In this document: piece by piece, positions 1 to 5,865 of the stretch
How the letters are laid out: every line of letters begins with the position of its first letter
How positions within the stretch are numbered: the stretch's first letter is position 1
Source: an uncultured Bacteroidales bacterium
GTDB lineage: Bacteria > Bacteroidota > Bacteroidia > Bacteroidales > Paludibacteraceae
NCBI GenBank assembly: GCA_934725535.1
Contig: CAKVBV010000096.1
Location: forward strand, 1-5,865
DNA: 5,865 bases
Reading direction: 5' to 3'
Position numbers and translations under genes: made by a program
Notes under the pieces: generated by a model
The model's database searches: none
What the model saw: only the letters and a program-made list of their open reading frames with translations
What the model was told of the DNA's origin: nothing

Positions 1-1836
1 GGCTACTGCGTCACATGGACCTTCGGACACCTGTGCGCACTCTTGGACCCCAACGAGTACAACGAACAATGGCGCGGCTGGAACCTCTCCTCGCTCCCTA
101 TGATTCCTACCCGTTTCGGTATCAAAGTCAGCGGGGACGAGGGTGTGCAGAAGCAGTTCAACATCATCAAAACGCTCATAGCCCAAGCCGACGAGGTCAT
201 CAATTGCGGCGATGCAGGGCAGGAAGGCGAACTCATCCAACGCTGGGTCTATCAGAAAGCAGGCTGCCATGTACCCGTCAAACGTCTTTGGATATCCTCG
301 CTGACCGAAGATGCCATCCGTGCAGGGTTCCAAGACCTCAAGAGTCAGGACGCCTATCAACGCCTTTACGAGGCGGGGCTGATGCGTGCTATCGGCGACT
401 GGCTGCTCGGCATGAACGCCACACGCGCCTATACCCTGCGTTTTGCACAAGGCACCGGACGCGACAGGCAAGTGCTGAGTATCGGACGTGTACAAACACC
501 CACGTTGGCTCTGATTGTCAAGCGGCAGAATGAGATAGAGCACTTCATCCCCCGTACCTACTGGGAACTCAAGACTACCTACCGCAACACCCTCTTCAGC
601 GCACAACTCACCAAGGCGGACGATGACGACTATGCCATTACCACCCTTGAGCAGGGGCAGGCTCTCGTAGATAGCATCAAAGACCTCCCGCTGACTATCA
701 CATCGGTCGAGAAGAAGAAAGGCACCGAATATGCCCCGCGTCTCTTCGACCTCACAAGCCTCCAAGTCGAGTGCAACAAACTATACAGTTTCTCCGCCGA
801 CGAGACGTTGCGCCTCATTCAGAGCCTCTACGAGAAGCATGTCACCACCTATCCGCGTGTAGACACCACCTATCTGAGCGAGGACATCTACCCCAAAGTG
901 CCCGCCACATTGCAGGGTATCAAGGATTTCTATCCGCAAATCATCCCGTTGCTAACGCTCAAAGCCGATGGGGGAAAGGGCATACAAAGCCTGCCCAAGT
1001 CAAAAAAGGTGTTCGACAACAAGAAGGTCACCGACCACCATGCCATCATACCCACAGGACAACGTCCTGACAACCTCTCGGACCAAGAGCGCAAAGTCTT
1101 TGATTTGGTCGCTCTTCGCTTCATCGCTGCCTTCTATCCTGACTGCGAAGTGGCGAACACCACCGTGCTTGCCAAAGCGGGAGACATCGGTTTCAAGGTA
1201 ACAGGTCGCCAGATTCTCAAATTGGGGTGGCGCGAGGTCTTCGCAAAAGCCAAAATAGAGGACGACGACACCGCCGACGAGCAGAAGACTCTTCCCGCTT
1301 TTACCAAGGGCGAATCGGGACCGCACGAGCCGCAACTCAAAGAGAAAACCACCACACCGCCCAAGTACTACACCGAAGCCACTCTGCTGCGGGCTATGGA
1401 GACGGCTGGCAAAACCGTGGACAACGAAGAACTGCGCGAAGCCATGAAGGAGAACGGCATCGGACGTCCCTCCACGCGTGCTGCCATCATCGAAAAACTC
1501 TTCCAACGGAAATACATCGTCCGCGAAAAGAAAAATATCCGTGCTACACCGCTGGGTATCAATCTGATAGGCATTGTCATCTCGCCGCTTCTCAAGTCCG
1601 CCGAACTGACTGGACTATGGGAGAAAAAACTGCGAGAGATAGAGCGGGGTGACTACACCGCCCGGCAGTTCCTCGACGAACTCAAGCAGATGACCTCTGA
1701 GGTGGTACGCGAAGTCAAGGCGGATAAGTCAGGCATGCGCTGCCCTGTATGCGGACGTGGCACCGTTATACGTGGCAAGACACGCTATGGTTGCTCACGC
1801 TGGAGAGAGGGGTGCACCTATGCTGAACCCTTCTAA
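1..1836 (+). CDS. topB: DNA topoisomerase III, 5'-truncated by the window edge
   Basis: Type IA topoisomerase that cuts and passes single DNA strands, decatenating DNA and resolving recombination intermediates in the cytoplasm. The frame is open from base 1 and begins inside the family motif VTWTFGHLC, so the start codon and roughly the first 35-40 residues, including the first Toprim glutamate, lie outside; the TTG at 43 is not a real start. In window codons: Toprim acidic motif GDAGQEGELI at 70-79, SIGRVQTPTLA at 160-170, catalytic tyrosine Y284 in TTYPRVDT, TDHHAIIPT at 344-352, GIGRPSTRA at 486-494, and a C-terminal four-cysteine zinc finger (C581, C584, C598, C605) just before the TAA stop. 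All core motifs are intact. The 611 visible codons plus the missing end give about 650 residues, normal for TopB. The Toprim DxDxE reads D-A-G-Q-E, with glycine for the second aspartate. The gene converges on yqeY. Family assignment is secure; the promoter is not visible. Confidence 0.97.
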   Translation, partial: GYCVTWTFGHLCALLDPNEYNEQWRGWNLSSLPMIPTRFGIKVSGDEGVQKQFNIIKTLIAQADEVINCGDAGQEGELIQRWVYQKAGCHVPVKRLWISSLTEDAIRAGFQDLKSQDAYQRLYEAGLMRAIGDWLLGMNATRAYTLRFAQGTGRDRQVLSIGRVQTPTLALIVKRQNEIEHFIPRTYWELKTTYRNTLFSAQLTKADDDDYAITTLEQGQALVDSIKDLPLTITSVEKKKGTEYAPRLFDLTSLQVECNKLYSFSADETLRLIQSLYEKHVTTYPRVDTTYLSEDIYPKVPATLQGIKDFYPQIIPLLTLKADGGKGIQSLPKSKKVFDNKKVTDHHAIIPTGQRPDNLSDQERKVFDLVALRFIAAFYPDCEVANTTVLAKAGDIGFKVTGRQILKLGWREVFAKAKIEDDDTADEQKTLPAFTKGESGPHEPQLKEKTTTPPKYYTEATLLRAMETAGKTVDNEELREAMKENGIGRPSTRAAIIEKLFQRKYIVREKKNIRATPLGINLIGIVISPLLKSAELTGLWEKKLREIERGDYTARQFLDELKQMTSEVVREVKADKSGMRCPVCGRGTVIRGKTRYGCSRWREGCTYAEPF

Positions 1837-1870
1837 CCCACCCACTATTCCATAGATGTGCCAAAGCAAT

Positions 1871-1880
1871 CCCCCCCCCC
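1871..1880. repeat. C10 homopolymer in the topB-yqeY intergenic region
   Basis: Ten consecutive C residues start 35 bases after the topB stop codon and are followed by TCACCCCTC, making a C-rich patch within AT-richer non-coding DNA. Tracts this long are prone to slippage in replication and to miscounting in sequencing. The tract lies outside any gene I can support and outside any promoter I can see, so a length change would not alter a reading frame. It would be in the 3' untranslated part of the topB transcript. Confidence 0.9.
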
Positions 1881-1924
1881 TCACCCCTCAAATCAAGACC
1901 GTGATATTGACGTGCAATCTACGG

Positions 1925-1957
1925 GTGGATAACGAGTGGATAGCGAGTGGATAAAAC
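1925..1957. repeat. Three tandem 11-bp repeats, GTGGATARCGA type, with DnaA-box-like cores
   Basis: Three head-to-tail units are visible: GTGGATAACGA (1925-1935), GTGGATAGCGA (1936-1946) and GTGGATAAAAC (1947-1957). The first two differ at one base; the third diverges in its last four bases. On the - strand the cores read TTATCCAC, CTATCCAC and TTATCCAC, close to the classic DnaA box TTATCCACA, with the final A replaced by C, T and T. The 11-bp period puts the cores on nearly the same face of the helix. The repeat is directly visible; a DnaA-binding role is speculation, and a simple minisatellite is equally possible. Confidence 0.85.
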
Positions 1958-1973
1958 AATACCATAAGCCACA

Positions 1974-2024
1974 AAATATAAGGACTGCCTAACAACGAAA
2001 ACCTGTTAGGCAGTCCCTATATTT
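1974..2024. terminator. Strong hairpin, probable bidirectional terminator between topB and yqeY
   Basis: A perfect 13-bp stem, GGACTGCCTAACA (1982-1994) with TGTTAGGCAGTCC (2004-2016), encloses a 9-base loop. After one A/C mismatch (1981/2017) it extends by a further 7 AT pairs (AAATATA 1974-1980 with TATATTT 2018-2024). It sits between two convergent genes, 137 bases after topB and 47 bases beyond the yqeY stop. The flanking AT-rich arms give T-rich tails in both directions, the better one on the - strand (TTATATTTTG). This fits a shared intrinsic terminator. The tails are not pure T runs, so efficiency in either direction is uncertain. Confidence 0.82.
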
Positions 2025-2071
2025 CATATACACTTCCTATGCAATTACATATAGAAATATATGATGCAATG

Positions 2072-2524
2072 TTACTTGTTCAGTAGTGTGCGGACCATCA
2101 TGTTGATGGCTTTGCCTTCGGCGCGGCCGGCGAGTTGCTTGGTGGCAACACCCATCACCTTGCCCATGTCTTGAGGTCCTTGTGCACCCACTTGGGCAAT
2201 AATCTGCTCCAAGGCTGTGCGCAGTTCGTCCTCGGACATCATGGCAGGCAAGTACTGCTCAATGATTTTGCATTGTGCCAGTTCGTCGTCCGCCAGTTCG
2301 GGACGGTTGGCGTCGATGTACATCTGAGCCGACTCCTTGCGCTGCTTTACCATCTTTTGCAGTATCTGCAACGCCTTGTCATCGTGCAGTTCACCGTTAC
2401 TTCCTTTGGCGGTAATGGCTTCGAGAAACTCTTTTTTGATTCCACGCAGCGCGTCCAACGCTACCTTGTCTTTGGCGAGCATCGCTTTCTTGATGTCTTC
2501 GCTGATTTGGTCAAATAAGTTCAT
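2072..2524 (-). CDS. yqeY: GatB/YqeY domain-containing protein
   Basis: A 150-residue soluble, mostly helical protein of the YqeY family, whose domain is related to the C-terminal tRNA-binding region of GatB in the tRNA-dependent Asn/Gln amidotransferase. The function of stand-alone YqeY is not settled; a role near tRNA or amidotransferase is family inference. Conserved features include the N-terminal helix MNLFDQISEDIKKAM, QRKESAQMY at 61-69, the CKIIEQYLP block at 85-93, GKVMG at 121-125 and GRAEGK at 133-138. I chose the ATG at 2524 because it gives the typical family start and length; a TTG two codons upstream would add only M-I and is unlikely. It lies 52 bp downstream of nhaD with a hairpin between and no promoter I can see, so it is probably the last gene of the lepA operon. 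No odd composition or damage is visible. Confidence 0.93.
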   Translation of the reverse strand: MNLFDQISEDIKKAMLAKDKVALDALRGIKKEFLEAITAKGSNGELHDDKALQILQKMVKQRKESAQMYIDANRPELADDELAQCKIIEQYLPAMMSEDELRTALEQIIAQVGAQGPQDMGKVMGVATKQLAGRAEGKAINMMVRTLLNK

Positions 2525-2542
2525 AATCAAGTTGTTTGTAAG

Positions 2543-2571
2543 ATAGCGGCTGTGGCTGCCACAGCCGCTAT
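2543..2571 (-). terminator. 13-bp GC-rich hairpin between nhaD and yqeY (terminator, attenuator or mRNA-end stabiliser)
   Basis: ATAGCGGCTGTGG (2543-2555) pairs perfectly with CCACAGCCGCTAT (2559-2571) around a 3-base loop. It begins 5 bases after the nhaD stop codon and ends 18 bases before the yqeY start. In the direction of transcription the stem is followed by CTTACAAACAAC, with no T run, so it does not look like a standard intrinsic terminator. In an operon such a stem could partly terminate transcription, block 3' exonuclease decay of upstream mRNA, or reduce yqeY translation. The structure is certain; its role is inferred. Confidence 0.6.
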
Positions 2572-2576
2572 ACGAT

Positions 2577-3923
2577 TTATAGGAATATCAGTTGTACCAA
2601 TATATATACGGGCAGCAGAATGATGAGGGAGAACTTGTACATATAGCCGAAGAATGACGGCATCTTGATGTTGTTCTCCTCGGCAATCGCCTTGACCATG
2701 AAGTTAGGTCCATTGCCGATATACGTCATGGCACCGAACATCACAGCCCCCAACGAGATAGCCTTCAACAGTATCTCGGGTACGCCTGCCACAAAGGATG
2801 TGCCATTCAATATACCCGTTACCACACCTGCTTCGGCAGCAGCCGCAGCCTCTGGCAGTCCGCTTGCCACACCATGGAAGGCAACCGCCGTCGGGGTGTT
2901 GTCCAGGAACGAGGAGAGTGCGCCCGTGGCATAGTAGAAATGCCATGTCTCTGTCAGTCCGAGACTGCCGGCATGTGCCTTGAGGTACGCGAGGGCGGGG
3001 GTCATGGTAGTGAAGATACCCAAGAACAGCACCGCCACCTCAATAATAGGCGACCAACTGTACTTGTTTTCCCCATAGCGTACTTTCTTGGGCGTAGTGT
3101 AGAGACTCATACCCGTGAGCGACAGCAGTACTATCTCACGCAGGTACTTCAGCCACAGGTGAGCATCCTCTTTTCCCATGGCAGGGATAGTACCTTCGTT
3201 GATAAACGCCACGCTCAAGATGACGCCAAGCAGGTAGATGAGGTTGATTTTACCATGGACAGACAGTTTCACATGCTCGCGAGAGTCTGCCGAAAGAGCA
3301 GTCCAATGTTCCTTTTTGTAGTAGTAGGTATCCATGCAGAAGTAGATAATCAACAGGATAGCCCCCGTGAAGAACCATTCCGGGAACAGGTGAAGGAACC
3401 ATGTGAATGACGCTCCGCGCAGGAACAGCATGAACAACGGTGGGTCTCCAAGCGGGGTGAGCAGACCACCACAGTTGGCTACCAACGCAATGAAGAACAG
3501 GATGGTATGCACCACGTGTTTGCGTTGCTGGTTAGTAGTGATTACAGGGCGTATGAGCAGCATGGCGGCACCTGTGGTACCCATGATACTTGCCATGACC
3601 CAACCCGTGGCAAGAAACAGGGTATTCACCCACGGTTTCGCCTTGATGTCGCCTGCAAGGTGAATGCCACCCGTGATGACAAACAACGCCAACAGCAATA
3701 CAATGAACGGGATGTAGTCGAAGAACAACTGGTGTTCCAACTCTTGTGTCATACCGCCGATAATAAGACAGATAGCGGTAGGTACACCCAAAATGAGCGA
3801 GACCAATAGTTTGTTACCGTTCTTCTCCCAGAATTTCTCCGCTATCAGCGGACCAATAGCAATCATGAGCAGCATAATCCCAAAGGGAATCATGCTCCAT
3901 GCGCTATGAATGAAATATTCCAT
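2577..3923 (-). CDS. nhaD: NhaD-type Na+/H+ antiporter (ion transporter superfamily)
   Basis: Inner-membrane secondary transporter of 448 residues, probably exchanging Na+ (or Li+) for H+ for pH and salt balance. Hydrophobic segments are spread along the whole length (for example about 10-28, 37-57, 70-90, 99-124, 226-244, 291-317, 384-402 and 426-448), suggesting 11-13 spans. The two halves carry the paired re-entrant motifs of the NhaD/ArsB/citrate-transporter superfamily: NCGGLLTPLGDPP at 150-162, and SSFLDNTPTAVAF at 337-349 with YIGNGPNFMV at 401-410. The length is normal for NhaD. The ATG at 3923 is fixed by an in-frame TAA two codons upstream. It begins 34 bp after lepA with no promoter between them, so the two are probably co-transcribed. 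Superfamily membership is secure. Substrate is less so: related permeases carry citrate or arsenite, and the motifs alone do not prove Na+. Confidence 0.88.
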   Translation of the reverse strand: MEYFIHSAWSMIPFGIMLLMIAIGPLIAEKFWEKNGNKLLVSLILGVPTAICLIIGGMTQELEHQLFFDYIPFIVLLLALFVITGGIHLAGDIKAKPWVNTLFLATGWVMASIMGTTGAAMLLIRPVITTNQQRKHVVHTILFFIALVANCGGLLTPLGDPPLFMLFLRGASFTWFLHLFPEWFFTGAILLIIYFCMDTYYYKKEHWTALSADSREHVKLSVHGKINLIYLLGVILSVAFINEGTIPAMGKEDAHLWLKYLREIVLLSLTGMSLYTTPKKVRYGENKYSWSPIIEVAVLFLGIFTTMTPALAYLKAHAGSLGLTETWHFYYATGALSSFLDNTPTAVAFHGVASGLPEAAAAAEAGVVTGILNGTSFVAGVPEILLKAISLGAVMFGAMTYIGNGPNFMVKAIAEENNIKMPSFFGYMYKFSLIILLPVYILVQLIFL

Positions 3924-3957
3924 GTTTTAGTAATATAAATAGGTTGTTATCTTCTTA

Positions 3958-5733
3958 TCAGTCCAACTTCAAGACAGCAAGAAACGCTTTCTGCGGCACT
4001 TCCACGTTGCCTATCTGCTTCATACGTTTCTTGCCCTTCTTCTGTTTCTCCAACAACTTGCGCTTGCGGCTCACATCGCCACCGTAGCACTTGGCAAGCA
4101 CGTCCTTACGCACCTGTTTCACCGTCTCACGAGCAATAATCTTCGCCCCTATGGCTGCCTGAATGGCAATATCAAACTGCTGGCGGGGCAGCAACTCCTT
4201 GAGTTTCTCACACATACGGCGTCCGAAATCCACGGCATTGTCGCGGTGTGTCAAGGTGGAAAGGGCGTCCACCTGCTCGCCGTTGAGCAGTATATCCAAC
4301 TTCACAAGGTTCGACGGACGGAAGCCATTCGTATGCCAATCAAAGGACGCGTACCCCTTGGAGATGGACTTGAGTTTGTCGTAGAAGTCTATCACTATCT
4401 CACCTAACGGCATATCGAAATACAGTTCCATGCGGTTGCCTGAGATATACTCCTGCTTTACCAACTCACCGCGTTTGCTCAGACACAGCGTCATGATGGG
4501 ACCGATGAAGTTGCTCGTTGTGATGATGCTTGCACGGATATACGGTTCCTCTATGTGGTCTATCAGTGTGAGGTCGGGCATACCCGCAGGGTTGTGCACC
4601 TCAATCATGCCACCGTCTTTGGTATAGACGTTGTAACTCACGTTGGGGACTGTGGTGATGACGTCCATGTCGAACTCACGGTCAAGCCTTTCCTGCACAA
4701 TCTCCATGTGTAGCAGCCCGAGGAACCCGCAGCGGAAGCCAAAGCCGAGTGCGACAGAAGACTCGGGTGTGAACGTGAGGGCAGCGTCATTCAGTTGGAG
4801 TTTCTCCAATGAAGCCCGCAAGTCCTCATAGTCCTCAGCCTCAATGGGATAGACACCGGCAAACACCATGGACTTTGCTTCCTCGAAACCCGCAATTGCT
4901 TTGTTGCATGGGCGTGCGACATGGGTGATGGTGTCGCCCACCTTCACCTCGGCAGATGTCTTGATGCCCGATATGATATACCCCACATTGCCCGCGGAGA
5001 TAGTCTCGGTGGGCTGCATATTGAGTTTCAATACGCCTATCTCGTCGGCGTCATATTCCTTGCCGGTATTGAAGAAGCGCACGCGGTCGCCCGTGTGCAT
5101 GGTGCCGTTCACCACCTTGAAGTACGCGATAATGCCGCGAAAACTATTGAATACAGAGTCAAAGACAAGGCATTGCAGTGGCGCATTCGGGTCTCCCTGT
5201 GGTGCGGGGATACGCTCCACGATGGCATCCAGTATCGCAGGCACGCCGTCGCCCGTCTTGGCAGAGCAACGGAGGATGTCCTCACGCTTGCAGCCCAACA
5301 GGTCGATAATCTCGTCCTCCACCATCTCGGGCATCGCCGAGTCCATGTCACACTTGTTCATGACGGGTATGATTTCGAGGTCATGCTCGAGTGCCATATA
5401 TAGGTTGCTAATCGTCTGAGCCTGAACGCCTTGCGAGGCATCCACCACAAGCAGTGCTCCCTCGCACGCCGCGATAGAGCGACTCACCTCGTATGAGAAG
5501 TCCACGTGCCCCGGAGTGTCAATCAAGTTCAGCGTATAGCCCTTGTATTGCATCTGAATGGCGTGGCTTTTGATGGTGATACCGCGCTCTTTCTCAAGGT
5601 CCATGTCATCAAGGACCTGATTCTCCATATCGCGTTTGTCCACCGTCTGGGTGAGTTCTATCATACGGTCAGCCAACGTGGACTTGCCATGGTCAATGTG
5701 TGCTATTATGCAAAAGTTCCGTAATCTATCCAT
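3958..5733 (-). CDS. lepA: Elongation factor 4 (translational GTPase LepA)
   Basis: Ribosome-binding GTPase of 591 residues, within the usual size of about 600, that acts on stalled or mistranslocated ribosomes and has been linked to initiation and ribosome assembly. GTPase motifs are intact: G1 AHIDHGKST at 11-19, T53 in the G2 segment after ERG, G3 DTPGH at 72-76, G4 NKCD at 126-129 and G5 SAK at 157-159. The EF-G-like domains II, III and V follow, with the FGFRCGFLGLLHME block at 331-344. The LepA-specific C-terminal domain, with GGDVSRKRKLLEKQKKGKKR at 551-570, replaces EF-G domain IV, separating it from EF-G, TypA and TetM. The ATG at 5733 is well supported: an in-frame TAA lies six codons upstream with no start codon between, and the N-terminus RNFCIIAHIDHGKST is canonical. 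No Shine-Dalgarno sequence is seen. It heads the presumed lepA-nhaD-yqeY operon, with two leftward promoters upstream. Confidence 0.98.
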   Translation of the reverse strand: MDRLRNFCIIAHIDHGKSTLADRMIELTQTVDKRDMENQVLDDMDLEKERGITIKSHAIQMQYKGYTLNLIDTPGHVDFSYEVSRSIAACEGALLVVDASQGVQAQTISNLYMALEHDLEIIPVMNKCDMDSAMPEMVEDEIIDLLGCKREDILRCSAKTGDGVPAILDAIVERIPAPQGDPNAPLQCLVFDSVFNSFRGIIAYFKVVNGTMHTGDRVRFFNTGKEYDADEIGVLKLNMQPTETISAGNVGYIISGIKTSAEVKVGDTITHVARPCNKAIAGFEEAKSMVFAGVYPIEAEDYEDLRASLEKLQLNDAALTFTPESSVALGFGFRCGFLGLLHMEIVQERLDREFDMDVITTVPNVSYNVYTKDGGMIEVHNPAGMPDLTLIDHIEEPYIRASIITTSNFIGPIMTLCLSKRGELVKQEYISGNRMELYFDMPLGEIVIDFYDKLKSISKGYASFDWHTNGFRPSNLVKLDILLNGEQVDALSTLTHRDNAVDFGRRMCEKLKELLPRQQFDIAIQAAIGAKIIARETVKQVRKDVLAKCYGGDVSRKRKLLEKQKKGKKRMKQIGNVEVPQKAFLAVLKLD

Positions 5734-5743
5734 AATTCGGCGG

Positions 5744-5775
5744 CAAAGTTACGATAATTTTCCAAGATATGCAAT
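5744..5775 (-). promoter_or_regulatory. Proximal lepA promoter (Bacteroidota TTG-N20-TAnnTTTG type)
   Basis: On the - strand, TAACTTTG (5744-5751) matches all fixed bases of the Bacteroidota -7 element TAnnTTTG. It is preceded after exactly 20 bases by ATTG (5772-5775), in the place expected for the -33 TTTG/TTG element. The -7 element ends only 10 bases before the lepA ATG, so transcripts from here would have a leader of a few bases and be almost leaderless. No transcription start has been measured. Confidence 0.72.
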
Positions 5776-5784
5776 AGGAGACAT
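5749..5784 (-). other. Possible 11-codon upstream ORF in the long lepA leader
   Basis: Reading leftward from the ATG at 5784, the frame encodes MSPIAYLGKLS and stops at TAA (5749-5751). The stop shares three bases with the proximal -7 element. The frame is the same as lepA, and the stop lies 15 bases before the lepA ATG. It would be present only on transcripts from the distal promoter. So short an ORF can easily occur by chance, and there is no conservation evidence here. Confidence 0.15.
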
Positions 5785-5819
5785 CGGTTGTACTGTCCAA
5801 TAACAAATGCAATTTTGTG

Positions 5820-5850
5820 CAAAGTTAGGGAAAATAATTGAAGAAGCAAT
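5820..5850 (-). promoter_or_regulatory. Distal lepA promoter (second TAnnTTTG element)
   Basis: A second leftward TAACTTTG (5820-5827) is preceded after 19 bases by ATTG (5847-5850), again fitting the Bacteroidota -33/-7 layout. It lies 76 bp upstream of the proximal element and carries the identical -7 octamer. Transcripts would begin near 5813-5816 and carry a leader of about 80 bases into lepA. It could instead serve an unseen short transcript, since nothing to the right of the window is known. Confidence 0.6.
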
Positions 5851-5865
5851 CTTTCGGGGTTGAAA

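Noticed and set aside
1000..1506. 168-codon - strand ORF opposite topB
   Set aside because: It overlaps conserved topB motifs on the other strand and its translation resembles no known family.
43..1836. A complete topB starting at TTG 43
   Set aside because: The frame is open to base 1 and the upstream codons encode the conserved VTWTFGHLC motif, so the true start is outside the window.
1871..1889. Possible G-quadruplex on the - strand opposite the C-rich patch
   Set aside because: Only a G10 and a G4 run are present, so four separate G3 tracts with loops do not fit.
2048..2063. Weak hairpin CATATA-GAAA-TATATG just after the yqeY stop
   Set aside because: Six AT-only pairs are expected often in AT-rich intergenic DNA; the hairpin at 1974-2024 explains termination better.
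2874..3410. 178-codon + strand ORF opposite nhaD
   Set aside because: Antisense to an intact membrane protein gene, with no domain or promoter of its own that I can see.
4868..5419. 183-codon + strand ORF opposite lepA
   Set aside because: It lies wholly antisense to a fully conserved lepA, shows no recognisable domain, and has the Ser/Arg-rich look of an antisense shadow.
5755..5762. Rightward promoter element TAATTTTC for a gene beyond the window
   Set aside because: It misses one fixed base of TAnnTTTG and has no suitable -33 element upstream.
1..5865. Mobile element, CRISPR array, tRNA or defence system
   Set aside because: No integrase or transposase, no spaced repeat array, no cloverleaf-like sequence and no toxin or nuclease genes were found; the genes are housekeeping or homeostatic.

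Overview
The window looks like an ordinary chromosomal stretch from a member of the Bacteroidota, most likely a Prevotella-like Bacteroidales. This rests on three things: TAnnTTTG-type promoter elements upstream of the rightmost gene, the absence of clear Shine-Dalgarno sequences before the starts that can be seen, and protein sequences that read like Bacteroidales versions of the families. Genus is inference from memory of these families; no search was run.

Layout. From the left edge to 1836, on the + strand, is the 3' part of topB (DNA topoisomerase III); its N-terminus lies outside the window. A 235-bp convergent intergenic region follows (1837-2071). It holds a C10 homopolymer, three tandem 11-bp repeats with DnaA-box-like cores, and a strong 13-bp hairpin that probably terminates transcription from both sides. 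Everything to the right is on the - strand and reads leftward: lepA (elongation factor 4, 3958-5733), an NhaD-type Na+/H+ antiporter (2577-3923), and a YqeY/GatB-related small protein (2072-2524). The gaps are 34 and 52 bp and neither contains a recognisable promoter, so lepA-nhaD-yqeY is probably one transcription unit, with an internal hairpin after nhaD that may lower expression of yqeY. The 132 bp to the right of lepA contain two leftward promoter-like sequences. The proximal one would give an almost leaderless lepA mRNA. The distal one would give a leader of about 80 nt carrying an 11-codon upstream reading frame.

How the genes relate. The three leftward genes have translation-linked or homeostatic roles: a ribosome-bound GTPase, an ion antiporter that could help with salt or pH stress, and a protein with a domain shared with tRNA-dependent amidotransferase. 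LepA is known mainly for effects under ionic stress, so co-transcription with a Na+/H+ antiporter is suggestive, but this is inference. topB is an independent convergent gene for DNA decatenation and recombination intermediates. I see no mobile element, CRISPR, tRNA, rRNA or defence system, and no convincing new multi-gene system. The points worth a second look are the non-coding elements in the two intergenic regions.
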